Shown here piece by piece: positions 27,664-35,854 of a stretch of DNA of 64,000 nt. The notes beneath the pieces are model-generated. The model saw nothing but the letters and a program-made list of their open reading frames with translations. It was not told where the DNA came from and did not search any database. This stretch comes from Gilliamella apicola (lineage in GTDB: Bacteria > Pseudomonadota > Gammaproteobacteria > Enterobacterales > Orbaceae): the NCBI RefSeq assembly GCF_003202915.1, contig NZ_QGLP01000004.1:806001-870000 (forward strand), in the 5' to 3' direction. A program made the position numbers and the translations under genes. Within the stretch, counting starts at the first letter, position 1, and each line of letters starts with the position of its first letter.

Positions 27664-28823
27664 GATAATTTTTCCTTGAGTTTGGAGAGTCTTTCTAAAG
27701 CTACAATTAGCGTCGGTTCTTGTTTAGCAAAATGGAAGCGAATATAACGATATTCGGGATGTTTAAAAAAGGCCGACCCCGGCACTGCCGCTACGCCGAC
27801 TTCTTTAATTAACCATTCACAAAATTCAAAATCAGTCTTAAATGGATTTAACGCCGAAATATCCACTAAAACATAATAAGCCCCTTGTGGCTCATAATAA
27901 GCAAGCCCCAAGTCATCTAATCCTTTTAAAAATAGACGACGTTTAGCGGTATAGGTTTCAGTTAATTGTTGATAATAGTCATCCCCTAATGCTAACCCGG
28001 CACAAGCCGCTTTTTGCAATGGCGCAGCTGCACCAACGGTTAGAAAGTCGTGGATCATCTTACAACCATCAATAATTCTTTTATCAGCAATAATATAACC
28101 AAGTCGCCAACCAGTGATCGAATAGGTTTTAGACAACGAGCTACAGCAAATAGTGCGCTCTTGCATGTTGGCAAAGTTGGCTAAGTAAAGATGTTGATGT
28201 GGAGCATAAACCATATGTTCGTAAACTTCATCGGTAATAATATAGGCATCAAATTCAATCGCTAATTGGCTAATATATTCAAGCTCACTCTTAGTGAACA
28301 CCTTGCCACAAGGATTGCTAGGATTACATAGAATTAGCGCCTTTGCCCCTTGCTCAAACGCTTCACGAAGTTGTTGCTTATCAAATTCAAAGGTAGGTGG
28401 AATGAGTGGCACATAGATTGGCGTCGCATCTGACAAAATAGCATCAGCGCCGTAATTTTCATAAAACGGTGAAAAAATGATAACTTTATCTTTCGGATTA
28501 CAAACCGTCATCACCGCGCACATCATCGCCTCGGTACTACCGCATGTTACCAACACATTCTCATCGGGATTGATATCAATCTGCATTAATTTTTGTTGCT
28601 TTTTAGCTAACAAACGCCGAAACTCAGCCGAGCCCCAAGTGATTTCATACTGATGAGGGCCGTAATCAGCAGCTTGTTTTAACGCATCGATTAACGGTTT
28701 AGGTGGATCAAAATCGGGAAATCCTTGTGACAAATTGATAGCTTGATATTGGTTAGCGATCCGAGTCATCCGACGGATAACCGAATCTGAAAAGTGATCG
28801 AGTCGATTGGCTAGTTTATGCAT
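27648..28823 (-). CDS. PLP-dependent class I aminotransferase, methionine/aromatic (YbdL-like)
   Basis: A 391-aa fold-type I aminotransferase. The NLSQGFPDFDPP opening (30-41), the NPSNPCGKVF segment (168-177), ITDEVYEHM (196-204) and the PLP lysine in SSLSKTYSITGWRLGY (Lys232) place it with YbdL and kynurenine aminotransferases, which prefer methionine, His and aromatic amino acids with 2-oxoacid acceptors. It is the first gene of a five-gene operon with the methionine importer and a 2-hydroxyacid oxidase, which favours methionine / 4-methylthio-2-oxobutanoate as the substrate pair. Substrate remains an inference. Confidence 0.88.
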   Translation of the reverse strand: MHKLANRLDHFSDSVIRRMTRIANQYQAINLSQGFPDFDPPKPLIDALKQAADYGPHQYEITWGSAEFRRLLAKKQQKLMQIDINPDENVLVTCGSTEAMMCAVMTVCNPKDKVIIFSPFYENYGADAILSDATPIYVPLIPPTFEFDKQQLREAFEQGAKALILCNPSNPCGKVFTKSELEYISQLAIEFDAYIITDEVYEHMVYAPHQHLYLANFANMQERTICCSSLSKTYSITGWRLGYIIADKRIIDGCKMIHDFLTVGAAAPLQKAACAGLALGDDYYQQLTETYTAKRRLFLKGLDDLGLAYYEPQGAYYVLVDISALNPFKTDFEFCEWLIKEVGVAAVPGSAFFKHPEYRYIRFHFAKQEPTLIVALERLSKLKEKLSCLKN

Positions 28824-29403
28824 TGTTTTTTATATATTAAAATTATGAGGTCGAAAATTATAATATAAAATCTTTATTAAACCGTTAAATAATATATTTA
28901 TATATCGTTATACTTTTTTCTTATAACTCAGTTAAGTTAAAAGTTAGATATGGTACATCTACACTTTTTCATAGAATAAAATTAAATGGAAACGGTTTAT
29001 TTAATGCCAGCAATGTTAAATAACCTAATAATAAAAGTTATAATATTACAAACCGATAAGCCTATTTTGCCACTTTTATCTAATTTAAATTAAAGGTAAT
29101 AACATCAGCATTCATGTCCACGATAAAATATGACATCAACTTATACTCTACAACTCATTCAGGGAAGGGAGAGCTTATTAATAAAATCTTTCTATCTATT
29201 ATCTAAAAATCATTGGTATAGGTTCATTTTCTGGTTATTCGTTTTTATCCTATTTGGTTTTTTGGGATCAGTTTATTTTTATAACTTATAGAATAGGTTG
29301 TTTAGTTTATTTAACTCATTATTTTTTCTGAAGGAAATCTTGATAATGGTAAAGAGAATTCTGTTTATAAAAAGGTTAGTTATTCCCATCCTTTTGTCAG
29401 TTC
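28824..29403. other. 580-bp non-coding region before the adhesin-like gene array
   Basis: The region holds the minus-strand promoter of the aminotransferase-met operon at its left and upstream DNA of adhesin-like gene 1 at its right. One small reading frame with a membrane helix lies at 29130-29291 (listed separately). No RNA gene or mobile element is recognised. Confidence 0.4.
29130..29291 (+). CDS. Possible 53-aa single-helix membrane protein
   Basis: An ATG frame of 53 codons with a polar N-terminal half and a clear C-terminal membrane helix (RFIFWLFVFILFGFLGSVYF, residues 31-50). No good Shine-Dalgarno precedes the ATG; a purine-rich GGGAAGGGAGAG lies inside the frame. Hydrophobic AT-rich frames of this size can occur by chance, so this is only a candidate. 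Confidence 0.28.
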   Translation: MTSTYTLQLIQGRESLLIKSFYLLSKNHWYRFIFWLFVFILFGFLGSVYFYNL

Positions 29404-29466
29404 TTTACGAAAGTTAACAAATAAAAATAAAAAAATGTTGCATAGTATTTTTTCAGTCACTATACT
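29404..29466 (+). promoter_or_regulatory. Adhesin-like gene 1: conserved box and distal promoter P1
   Basis: TTTACGAAAGTTAACA (29404-29419) is followed by a sigma70-type promoter TTGCAT (29438-29443), 17-base spacer, TATACT (29461-29466). The same box and promoter stand before all six family members. The box is at a distance that would suit an activator site or UP element. Confidence 0.7.
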
Positions 29467-29538
29467 TTTTTAACCCTTTAATGCCAACGGTTGAAATTTA
29501 AATAACAAGTATAAAGTCTAAATAAATCAAAAAATTAC

Positions 29539-29567
29539 TTGACAGGGCTGTCGAAATGCATTACAAT
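29539..29567 (+). promoter_or_regulatory. Gene 1: proximal promoter P2 overlapping RBS and ATG
   Basis: TTGACA (29539-29544), 17-base spacer, TACAAT (29562-29567). Inside the spacer lie AGGG (29544-29547), an 8-base gap and an ATG (29556-29558). A GACAG-GG-CTGTC palindrome overlaps the -35. The ATG therefore serves transcripts from P1, whereas a P2 transcript would begin near the repeat array and lack it. Confidence 0.65.
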
Positions 29568-29572
29568 TTTAA

Positions 29573-29596
29573 ACACACAACACACAACACACAACA
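29573..29596 (+). repeat. Heptanucleotide array (ACACACA)x3 + ACA, gene 1
   Basis: Three perfect 7-bp units begin 17 bases after the A of the ATG at 29556. With three units that ATG is out of frame with the long ORF and stops at 29613; with four or one units it would be in frame. Confidence 0.85.
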
Positions 29597-29617
29597 TGGA
29601 CAACCTATAATTTAAAT

Positions 29618-31102
29618 TTGTTAAAGTTAAGCTCGCAATTTTTATTTTTTGCTCCAATCAAATTTTTATCGAAATTTCATGGAATTCCGCGAAATTCATT
29701 GGCATTCAGGCATCATTCCTTTTTATCTCAGCAGATCTTTTTAGGGTTTTCATTGTGCTTGTTATTAATAACTTCCTATTCAAGCCTTGCTTTAACTTCT
29801 AAAACTACGAATATAATTAATGGCAATTCGCCATATTTAACTTTTGACAATGGTCGCACCCGAATAACAAATACTGACGGTTTGCTTGGGATATCCCTTT
29901 CGAATGGTGATAAATATACGCCCACAAGCAATAATTCAAGTTTAGTCAATCCTATCGTTTTACCTAATGCCGGTCAGAGCTTTGCGGATATTGCTATGTT
30001 AGTGCCAACAAATACAGATTCTGTCGCATTAAGTTCACTTATTGACACACCTTATAATTATTGGGGTGACGACGATGGCGATGGTCAAGGGGGGAATGGT
30101 ATTACCGCTACGGGTAGTTTAAGCTTATCCATTGTTGATAAAAATAATCAAGCTGTTACTCGTAATGAAGTACTGGCTATCTGTAATGCGCCTTATAAAT
30201 TAACCTTATTAAATACTGAAGGGATATTAAAAACACGTTATGGGGTACCTAATGAAAGTCGTTTTACGGCAGGTAATGTCAGTTATTATATTAATCCTAA
30301 GGAATCGCCTTCGGTCTGCTTTGCTAGACCAATTTTAATTAATGGAAGTGATTATTATGCCGGTCCGGGTTCTATGTGGAATCCTGATAAGGGGTTTCTT
30401 CCGCAGTCGGTTATACCTTCATCTTACGATCTAAATTTTCCGACTACGGGTGCTAATAATTTGTATTTTGATTTAGAAATAGGTGGTATTAATCAGGCCT
30501 TATCTTGGGCACCTGTTTCTCACGGTGGTATTATGGCAACTATGACCAATTCAACTAATTCCAGCGTTCGAGTTACCTTAACCGGCCCAGTAGCGAAGCC
30601 ATTGCAATGGCCAGCAGATAATCCAGGTGAAATCGACAGACCATCTTTACCTCAGGTATTTGAATTAGTTGGTCGTGATAGTCATGGTAATGCCATCGTC
30701 AAATATGGATTTGAGTTAAAACAGTGGTTCGTTAATCGTGGTCATCAGGAATTTGATTATCCTAATATATCATCTTGGTGTGCTAATATTAAATACCGCA
30801 TGCCTAATGTTAAGGATCTAACTAATACGTCTTGTCAAGGAGCGAATTCAGGTTATTGGTGTGAAGGTGTAGTTGGTGCAACACCTTCATCACCTAATAA
30901 TTATTACCAGCGTCGCATTGGTGGGGGATTCTTTGCAGAGTGGGGATCCGTGTCTTATTACGACTCTGCTGAATTCAATTATTATGCTTATTGGACGAGT
31001 GATGTGCAAAGTACGAGTAATCACCAGTTTGTAGTTAGCTCGAACCGTGGTAATGCAGCTCGCTATACATCCAGCGACCATGGGATTTGTGTTTATCCTT
31101 AA
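29618..31102 (+). CDS. Adhesin-like secreted protein, family member 1
   Basis: The first of six paralogues. Given here from a TTG without a Shine-Dalgarno; the frame is open through the upstream repeats to 29573, and the more plausible start is the ATG at 29556, which the present three-copy array puts out of frame (predicted OFF). A hydrophobic signal segment lies at about residues 38-58 after a long polar lead. The mature part has a conserved N-terminal half with a DDDGDGQG acidic (calcium-like) loop at 151-158, then Pro-rich GFLPQS, RVTLTGP, FELVGRDS, and a C-terminal domain with KYGFELKQWFVNRG, WC, VKDLTN and a terminal CVYP. That end resembles the adhesion domain of some enterobacterial invasin-like proteins (DUF823 type). 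No beta-barrel or anchor is present. Role inferred: secreted or surface adhesin. Confidence 0.7.
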   Translation: MLKLSSQFLFFAPIKFLSKFHGIPRNSLAFRHHSFLSQQIFLGFSLCLLLITSYSSLALTSKTTNIINGNSPYLTFDNGRTRITNTDGLLGISLSNGDKYTPTSNNSSLVNPIVLPNAGQSFADIAMLVPTNTDSVALSSLIDTPYNYWGDDDGDGQGGNGITATGSLSLSIVDKNNQAVTRNEVLAICNAPYKLTLLNTEGILKTRYGVPNESRFTAGNVSYYINPKESPSVCFARPILINGSDYYAGPGSMWNPDKGFLPQSVIPSSYDLNFPTTGANNLYFDLEIGGINQALSWAPVSHGGIMATMTNSTNSSVRVTLTGPVAKPLQWPADNPGEIDRPSLPQVFELVGRDSHGNAIVKYGFELKQWFVNRGHQEFDYPNISSWCANIKYRMPNVKDLTNTSCQGANSGYWCEGVVGATPSSPNNYYQRRIGGGFFAEWGSVSYYDSAEFNYYAYWTSDVQSTSNHQFVVSSNRGNAARYTSSDHGICVYP

Positions 31103-31513
31103 TTAATTCTTAATGCTTAATATTAAGGCAGACGCAGTATGAACTTGAAAAATTGCGTCAGTTCACTAAAGAATAATTACCTTGCAAAAACGGAGTAGTT
31201 GATGAAGTGGGCGACTAAACAGGTTTCGTGACGTTAATGTAAATTATCAGCTCTAAGTGGATTAATTTATTTTTGAGGAATAGTTTTTTGTAAATATTTT
31301 TAATCCATAAATATCCGCGGATGGTATTGACTACTTGATGATTTTACAAAAATATTATTTGTTTATAAAACGAAAATAAATGTATTTAACGTCAATTGTT
31401 TATTGTTGGTTATTTGAAATAGTTGTTGTATTAAGGATACCGTTTTAAAGAAACCGTTACCACTTAATTTATTTTCATGAAAAGTTTTAATCCATAAATT
31501 GTTTATTATGTTC
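31103..31513 (+). other. Gene 1-2 spacer, 3' flank shared within the family
   Basis: No ORF. The stretch from about 31195 to 31300 (GTTGATGAAGTGGGCGAC through TTTTTGAGGA and a GTTTTTT) matches the DNA after gene 3 (about 35441-35550) and, more loosely, the part at 53400-53450 after gene 6. So the duplicated unit includes 3' flanking DNA, possibly a terminator. Confidence 0.55.
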
Positions 31514-31576
31514 TTTACGAAAGTTAACAATTAAAAATAAAAAAATGTTGCATGGTGTTTTTTCACTCACTATACT
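31514..31576 (+). promoter_or_regulatory. Gene 2: conserved box and distal promoter P1
   Basis: TTTACGAAAGTTAACA (31514-31529), then TTGCAT (31548-31553), 17-base spacer, TATACT (31571-31576). Nearly identical to the gene 1 element. Confidence 0.7.
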
Positions 31577-31647
31577 TTTGGTACCGTTTAATGTAAACGG
31601 GTAAAACCTAAATGATGAGTATAAAAACAAATAAATCAACATATTAC

Positions 31648-31676
31648 TTGACTGGATTGTCAAAATGCATTATAAT
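31648..31676 (+). promoter_or_regulatory. Gene 2: proximal promoter P2 overlapping RBS and ATG
   Basis: TTGACT (31648-31653), 17-base spacer, TATAAT (31671-31676), with TGGA 8 bases before the ATG at 31665-31667. Confidence 0.65.
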
Positions 31677-31681
31677 TTTAC

Positions 31682-31705
31682 ACACGCAACACGCAACACG
31701 CAACA
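31682..31705 (+). repeat. Heptanucleotide array (ACACGCA)x3 + ACA, gene 2
   Basis: Three perfect units with a G not found in the other arrays, beginning 17 bases after the A of the ATG at 31665. Three units leave the ATG out of frame with the long ORF. Confidence 0.85.
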
Positions 31706-31783
31706 TGGATAACCTATAATTTAATTTCGTTAAAGTTAAGTTCCTACCGTTTATTTTTTACCGAGTCTTGTTTTTTATCGAAA

Positions 31784-33208
31784 TTGCGCGAAATTCCGGT
31801 GATTTCATCGCGATCCCTGTGTCGTTCCTCTTTTTTCTGCCAGTTCCTTTTAACGTTCGGCTTATTACTAATAGCTTCCTATTCTTGTTGCGCCTTGATG
31901 TCTAAAACTACGAATATAATTAATGGCAACGCTCCATATTTAACCTTCGATGGTGGTCAAATCCGGGTGACTAATACCGAAGCGCTACTTGGAATATCCC
32001 TTTCTGATGGTAGCGCATTCACTCCCGCAACTAATAATTCAAATAAAAATCCTATCGTGTTACCTGTTGTCGGTCAGAGTTTTTTGGATATTGGTATGTT
32101 AGTGCCAACTAATACCGATTCTATTGCATTAAGTTCACTTATTGGCCCTCCCTATAATTATTGGGGTGATGATGATGGTGATGGTCAAGGAGTTGATGGT
32201 ATTACTGCTACTGGTAGTTTAAACTTATCCATTGTTGATAGAAATAATCAGCCCGTATCACGCAATACCGTGCTAACAATTTGTAATGCCCCTTATAAAT
32301 TAACTCTATCTAATAGTGAAGGTTCATTAAAAACACGTTATGGTGTACCTAACGAAAGTCCTTTTAGTGCAAGTAATGTCACTTATTATATTAATCCAAA
32401 GGCAACGCCAGTAATTTGTTTTGCAAAACCTGTCGTCAGATACGGTACAGATGATTATGCTGGTCCTGCTAACATATGGGACCCTGATAAGGGGTTTCTT
32501 CCTCAGTCAGTTATGCCGTCGTCTTATGGTTTAAACTTTCCGACTACGGGGGCGCATGATTTATATTTTGATTTAGATATAGGTGGAAATAATCAGGACT
32601 TATATTGGGAGCCCGTTTCGCATGGTGGTATTACGGCGACGATGACATCTCCAACCCAAACTAGTGTTCGTGTCACTTTAACTGGTCCGGCTGTTACTGA
32701 CGCTTCGCAATGGAATTCAGATAATCCAACTCGTATCGGTAGGCTATCTTTGCCACAGGTATTTGAGTTAGTTGGTCGTGATAGTCCTGATGGCCGAGGT
32801 AATGTCATCGTCAAGTATGGTTTTGTATTAAAGCAGTGGTTCGTCAACCGTGGTACTAGTTTTTACTCTAATTCAAGTACAACATCGTGGTGTACAAAAA
32901 TTGGTGATTATCGGCTGCCTAAGGTAAAGGATTTAACTAACGCGACTTGTCAGGAAGAATATGGCGCTTGTAAAAATGCTGTTGGTGCTACACCATCGTC
33001 ACCTGATAATCATTACCAGCGTCGAATTGGCGCCGGGTTCTTCACAGAGTGGGGGGACATGAGGCGTTACACGGGTGCCAACTTCCATAACTATCATTAT
33101 TGGACGAGTGATGTATCGTATAATGATTACATGTTCACCGTTGCTGGGTCAGATGCTTGGATGTCACACAATAATTCGACCGAAAGCGGGCTTTGCACCT
33201 ATCCTTAG
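31784..33208 (+). CDS. Adhesin-like secreted protein, family member 2
   Basis: A paralogue of member 1 with the same domain plan: signal segment (about 14-38 of this frame), SKTTNIINGN, the acidic DDDGDGQG loop, VRVTLTGP, FELVGRDS, KYGFVLKQWFVNRG, RLPKVKDLTN and terminal CTYP. The coordinates start at an internal TTG (31784) without ribosome binding site; the frame is open back through the array and the better start, ATG 31665, is out of frame at three repeat units (predicted OFF). The first 150 mature residues are almost identical to member 3, suggesting recent recombination, whereas the last 60 differ. Confidence 0.7.
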   Translation: MREIPVISSRSLCRSSFFCQFLLTFGLLLIASYSCCALMSKTTNIINGNAPYLTFDGGQIRVTNTEALLGISLSDGSAFTPATNNSNKNPIVLPVVGQSFLDIGMLVPTNTDSIALSSLIGPPYNYWGDDDGDGQGVDGITATGSLNLSIVDRNNQPVSRNTVLTICNAPYKLTLSNSEGSLKTRYGVPNESPFSASNVTYYINPKATPVICFAKPVVRYGTDDYAGPANIWDPDKGFLPQSVMPSSYGLNFPTTGAHDLYFDLDIGGNNQDLYWEPVSHGGITATMTSPTQTSVRVTLTGPAVTDASQWNSDNPTRIGRLSLPQVFELVGRDSPDGRGNVIVKYGFVLKQWFVNRGTSFYSNSSTTSWCTKIGDYRLPKVKDLTNATCQEEYGACKNAVGATPSSPDNHYQRRIGAGFFTEWGDMRRYTGANFHNYHYWTSDVSYNDYMFTVAGSDAWMSHNNSTESGLCTYP

Positions 33209-33719
33209 GACTTAGTTCTTAGCTCTGGGGTTGTAGAGTTAGGTATATGAAAAAAGCGATTTAGTGGTGCGATATTAGCAAAGTGCTGACAACTGAGTAA
33301 GGTTAGCATGGCAAACAGGGAAGTTTGACAAGGCTGTAGTTTGTCAGGAACAAATCACAACCGATGCGTTAAGAGCGAACGAAGACAGAAGGTAGCCACA
33401 TCGTAATCACTTGCATGGTTGCTGAGGGTATTGGTAAAGATGGTTCGCGCAAATCCTCTTTACTCGGTTGTAAACGTTATATAGAAATAGCCACAAAACC
33501 GCTAAAACTAACAAGCATTTGAAATTAAATAAACTAAAATACGAGGAGCGGTTTTTTGAACTTAAAATGCTCAATGATTAAAATGTTCTTAATTGATAAA
33601 AATAGCAAAAAATAGTAAAACAACTCAAAATAGAGCTAAAAATTGAGGGGCCAAATTTTTAATTTGTTGGTGTTTTTATCGTTAACACTTTGGTTTTGAA
33701 TTATAATTTTTCATTGAAC
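33209..33719 (+). other. Gene 2-3 spacer with atypical, less AT-rich segment
   Basis: No intact ORF. The part from about 33235 to 33480 is noticeably less AT-rich than other spacers here and has no match to the family 3' flank seen after genes 1 and 3. It ends with the terminator-like repeat at 33495-33557. It may be a decayed gene or carry a small RNA. Confidence 0.4.
33495..33557 (+). terminator. Inverted repeat with T-run
   Basis: AAAACCGCT (33495-33503) pairs with AGCGGTTTT (33547-33555) across a 43-base loop, and the right arm runs into TTTTTT. Plausible terminator for whatever is transcribed from 33210-33490. Confidence 0.45.
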
Positions 33720-33782
33720 TTTACAAAAGTTAACAATTAAACAGTCAAAATAAGTTGCATCGTTTTTTTCAATCACTATACT
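33720..33782 (+). promoter_or_regulatory. Gene 3: conserved box and distal promoter P1
   Basis: TTTACAAAAGTTAACA (33720-33735), then TTGCAT (33755-33760), 16-base spacer, TATACT (33777-33782). Confidence 0.65.
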
Positions 33783-33856
33783 TTTATAACATATTTATAT
33801 GAATGGATAATTTCATACCAAGTTAGTTTAAAATCGTCAATTAATCATTAAGTTAA

Positions 33857-33885
33857 TTGACAGGAATGTCAATATGTATTGTAGT
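33857..33885 (+). promoter_or_regulatory. Gene 3: RBS/ATG region with weakened P2
   Basis: TTGACA (33857-33862) is kept, but the -10 at 17-base spacing is TGTAGT (33880-33885). AGGA (33862-33865) lies 8 bases before the ATG at 33874. This is the only copy with a poor P2 and the only copy with no heptamer array. Confidence 0.55.
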
Positions 33886-35361
33886 CACCCCCCTTCAATC
33901 TGCCAAACTTATAATTTAAATTCGTTAAAGTTAAGCTTAGATAGTTTATTAACTTACTACCATTTATTTTTTCAGCAAACACGACAAAATTTTTCAAAAT
34001 TTGTTGGTTTAGTTTTTTTATCTCAGCAGATTGTTTTCGCGTTAACCGTGGTTGTTTTACTTTCTATTTCTTTTTCTAATCATGCATTAACCGTTAAGAC
34101 GACCAATATTATTCATGGTTCAGCACCTTATTTAACTTTCGACGGTGGTCAAACCCGGGTGACTAATACCGAAGCGCTATTCGGGATATCCCTTTCTGAT
34201 GGTAGAACATTCACGCCCGCAACCCCTAATTTAAATAACAATCCTATTGAGTTACCTGTTGCCGGTCAGAGTTTTCTGGATATTGGTATGTTAGTGCCAA
34301 CGAATACAGATTCTATTGCATTAAGTTCACTTATTGGCCCTCCCTATAATTATTGGGGGGATGATGATGGCGATGGTCAGGGGATTAATGGTATAACTGT
34401 TACTGGTAGTTTAAGCTTATCCATTGTTGATAAAAATAATCAGACTGTATCACGTAATACCGTGCTAACAATTTGTAATGCCCCTTATAAATTAACCTTA
34501 TCTAATAGTGAAGGTACACTAAAAACCCGTTATGGTGTACCAAATGAAAGTCATTTTAGCGCAAGTAATATCAGTTATTATATTAATCCTAAGGCAGCAC
34601 CAAAGATTTGTTTTGTTAAACCCTACTCGAGTACCAGTTGGGGTATTTATGCTGGTTCTGATTGGTATGCCGGAAAGGGTTTTTTGCCTCAGTCATTTGT
34701 TTCATCAAATTATGGTTTAAACTTTCCGACTACAGGTGCTAATAATTTATCTTTCGATTTAGATTTAGGCGGTGTTGTTCAACCTTTAACTTGGAAAGAA
34801 GTTTCACCTAATGGTGATATTAAGGCGACGATATCCAATTCAACAAATACTAGCGTTCGAGTCACCCTGACAGGTCCTTCTACTGATGAAACTCAATGGG
34901 GTTCAAGTAATCCGAGCAATATAGTTAAGCCATCTTTACCTCAGGTATTTGAGTTAGTTGGCCTTGACAATAATAATAACGAAGTCCTCAAGTATGGTTT
35001 TGTTTTAAAACAGTGGTTCGTCAGTCGAGGTAACAAATCATACGAGTATGTTGATGCAACATCGTGGTGTACAAAAATTGGGGATTATCGGCTGCCTAAT
35101 GTAAAAGACTTAACTAACGCGAGTTTTGATGGTGCTGTTGGTGGTACACCTGCATCATCAGGTAATTATTTTCAACGTAGTATTGGTGCAGGGTTCATCC
35201 CCGAGTGGGGTGTAATAAGTATTTACCCTGGTACTAACTTCAATGAGACTTACAATTGGACGGCTGATAAATCCAGTTATTCTAGCATTTATATAGTTAC
35301 GTACGAAGGATCGGTGAATTGGAGTACTTTTCCCACTGGCGTAATTTGCGTTTATCCTTAA
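33874..35361 (+). CDS. Adhesin-like secreted protein, family member 3 (no repeat array, in frame)
   Basis: A 495-aa paralogue and the only member whose conserved ATG is directly in frame with the long ORF. AGGA sits 8 bases upstream. The heptamer array is missing; instead codons 4-10 read through a CCCCCC-containing stretch into QTYNLNSLKLS, which aligns with the post-array segment of the others. Signal segment at about 48-70 (VVVLLSISFSNHALT). Mature part has the DDDGDGQG loop, VRVTLTGP, FELVGLDN, KYGFVLKQWFVSRG, RLPNVKDLTN, CVYP. It lacks the Cys-x-Cys pair after VKDLTN that members 1, 2, 5 and 6 carry. Predicted permanently ON at the translational level, though dependent on P1. Confidence 0.75.
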   Translation: MYCSHPPSICQTYNLNSLKLSLDSLLTYYHLFFQQTRQNFSKFVGLVFLSQQIVFALTVVVLLSISFSNHALTVKTTNIIHGSAPYLTFDGGQTRVTNTEALFGISLSDGRTFTPATPNLNNNPIELPVAGQSFLDIGMLVPTNTDSIALSSLIGPPYNYWGDDDGDGQGINGITVTGSLSLSIVDKNNQTVSRNTVLTICNAPYKLTLSNSEGTLKTRYGVPNESHFSASNISYYINPKAAPKICFVKPYSSTSWGIYAGSDWYAGKGFLPQSFVSSNYGLNFPTTGANNLSFDLDLGGVVQPLTWKEVSPNGDIKATISNSTNTSVRVTLTGPSTDETQWGSSNPSNIVKPSLPQVFELVGLDNNNNEVLKYGFVLKQWFVSRGNKSYEYVDATSWCTKIGDYRLPNVKDLTNASFDGAVGGTPASSGNYFQRSIGAGFIPEWGVISIYPGTNFNETYNWTADKSSYSSIYIVTYEGSVNWSTFPTGVICVYP

Positions 35362-35854
35362 CCCTTATTTTTTAGATCTTAAGCTTTGGTCTGGTTGGGA
35401 ACAAGCAAAAGTAAAGTTAGGATTCTCCTAGCGAAGGCAATGGTGTTGACGAAATGGGTGATAAATAGCGATTTTATGACATTAACGCAAATCAGCCATC
35501 CGTTCTAATTGGGCGGATTTATATATTTGAGGATGGTGTTTTTTACAGTAAACGTATATAAGTAACAGAGGAAATTTATCATTCTAGAGATTAAATTATT
35601 AAAACTTCATCGAAACTGAAGAATTAAATAAAGCAACTTAAAGTTGAAGAATACACTGTTTATAGTTCTAAAACTGACCAAAAACCCAACCCAAAAACCA
35701 AGATTTTTTTATATACGCATAAAAACAACTATTTTTCACTAAAATAAAACTTTTTATTGTTGAATCCTTTAAGTTTGTAAGAAGAGGTAAAGCGCTTATT
35801 CCTCAGTTACAATAAACATTAGAGGTTGTCATTTTAGATAATTAAATGATCATC
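35362..35854 (+). other. Gene 3-4 spacer
   Basis: No ORF. About 35441-35550 matches the 3' flank after gene 1. The rest is AT-rich DNA without recognisable features. Confidence 0.45.

Noticed and set aside
29573-29596. CRISPR-like or iteron reading of the heptamer arrays
   Set aside because: Units are 7 bp, directly adjacent, without spacers, and always three; no cas or replication gene is nearby.
29596-29610. ATG directly after the heptamer array (MDNL-stop; also after arrays 2 and 4)
   Set aside because: It gives a four-codon frame, has no Shine-Dalgarno, is not kept in genes 5 and 6, and is out of frame with the ORF. It could be a leader peptide for a P2 transcript but nothing supports that.
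29618-31786. Internal TTG codons as true starts of the adhesin-like genes
   Set aside because: Used only as coordinates. None (29618, 31784, 36135, 51412) has a ribosome binding site and they are not at equivalent positions in the family, whereas the upstream ATG is conserved with AGGA-type sequence 8 bases away in most copies.
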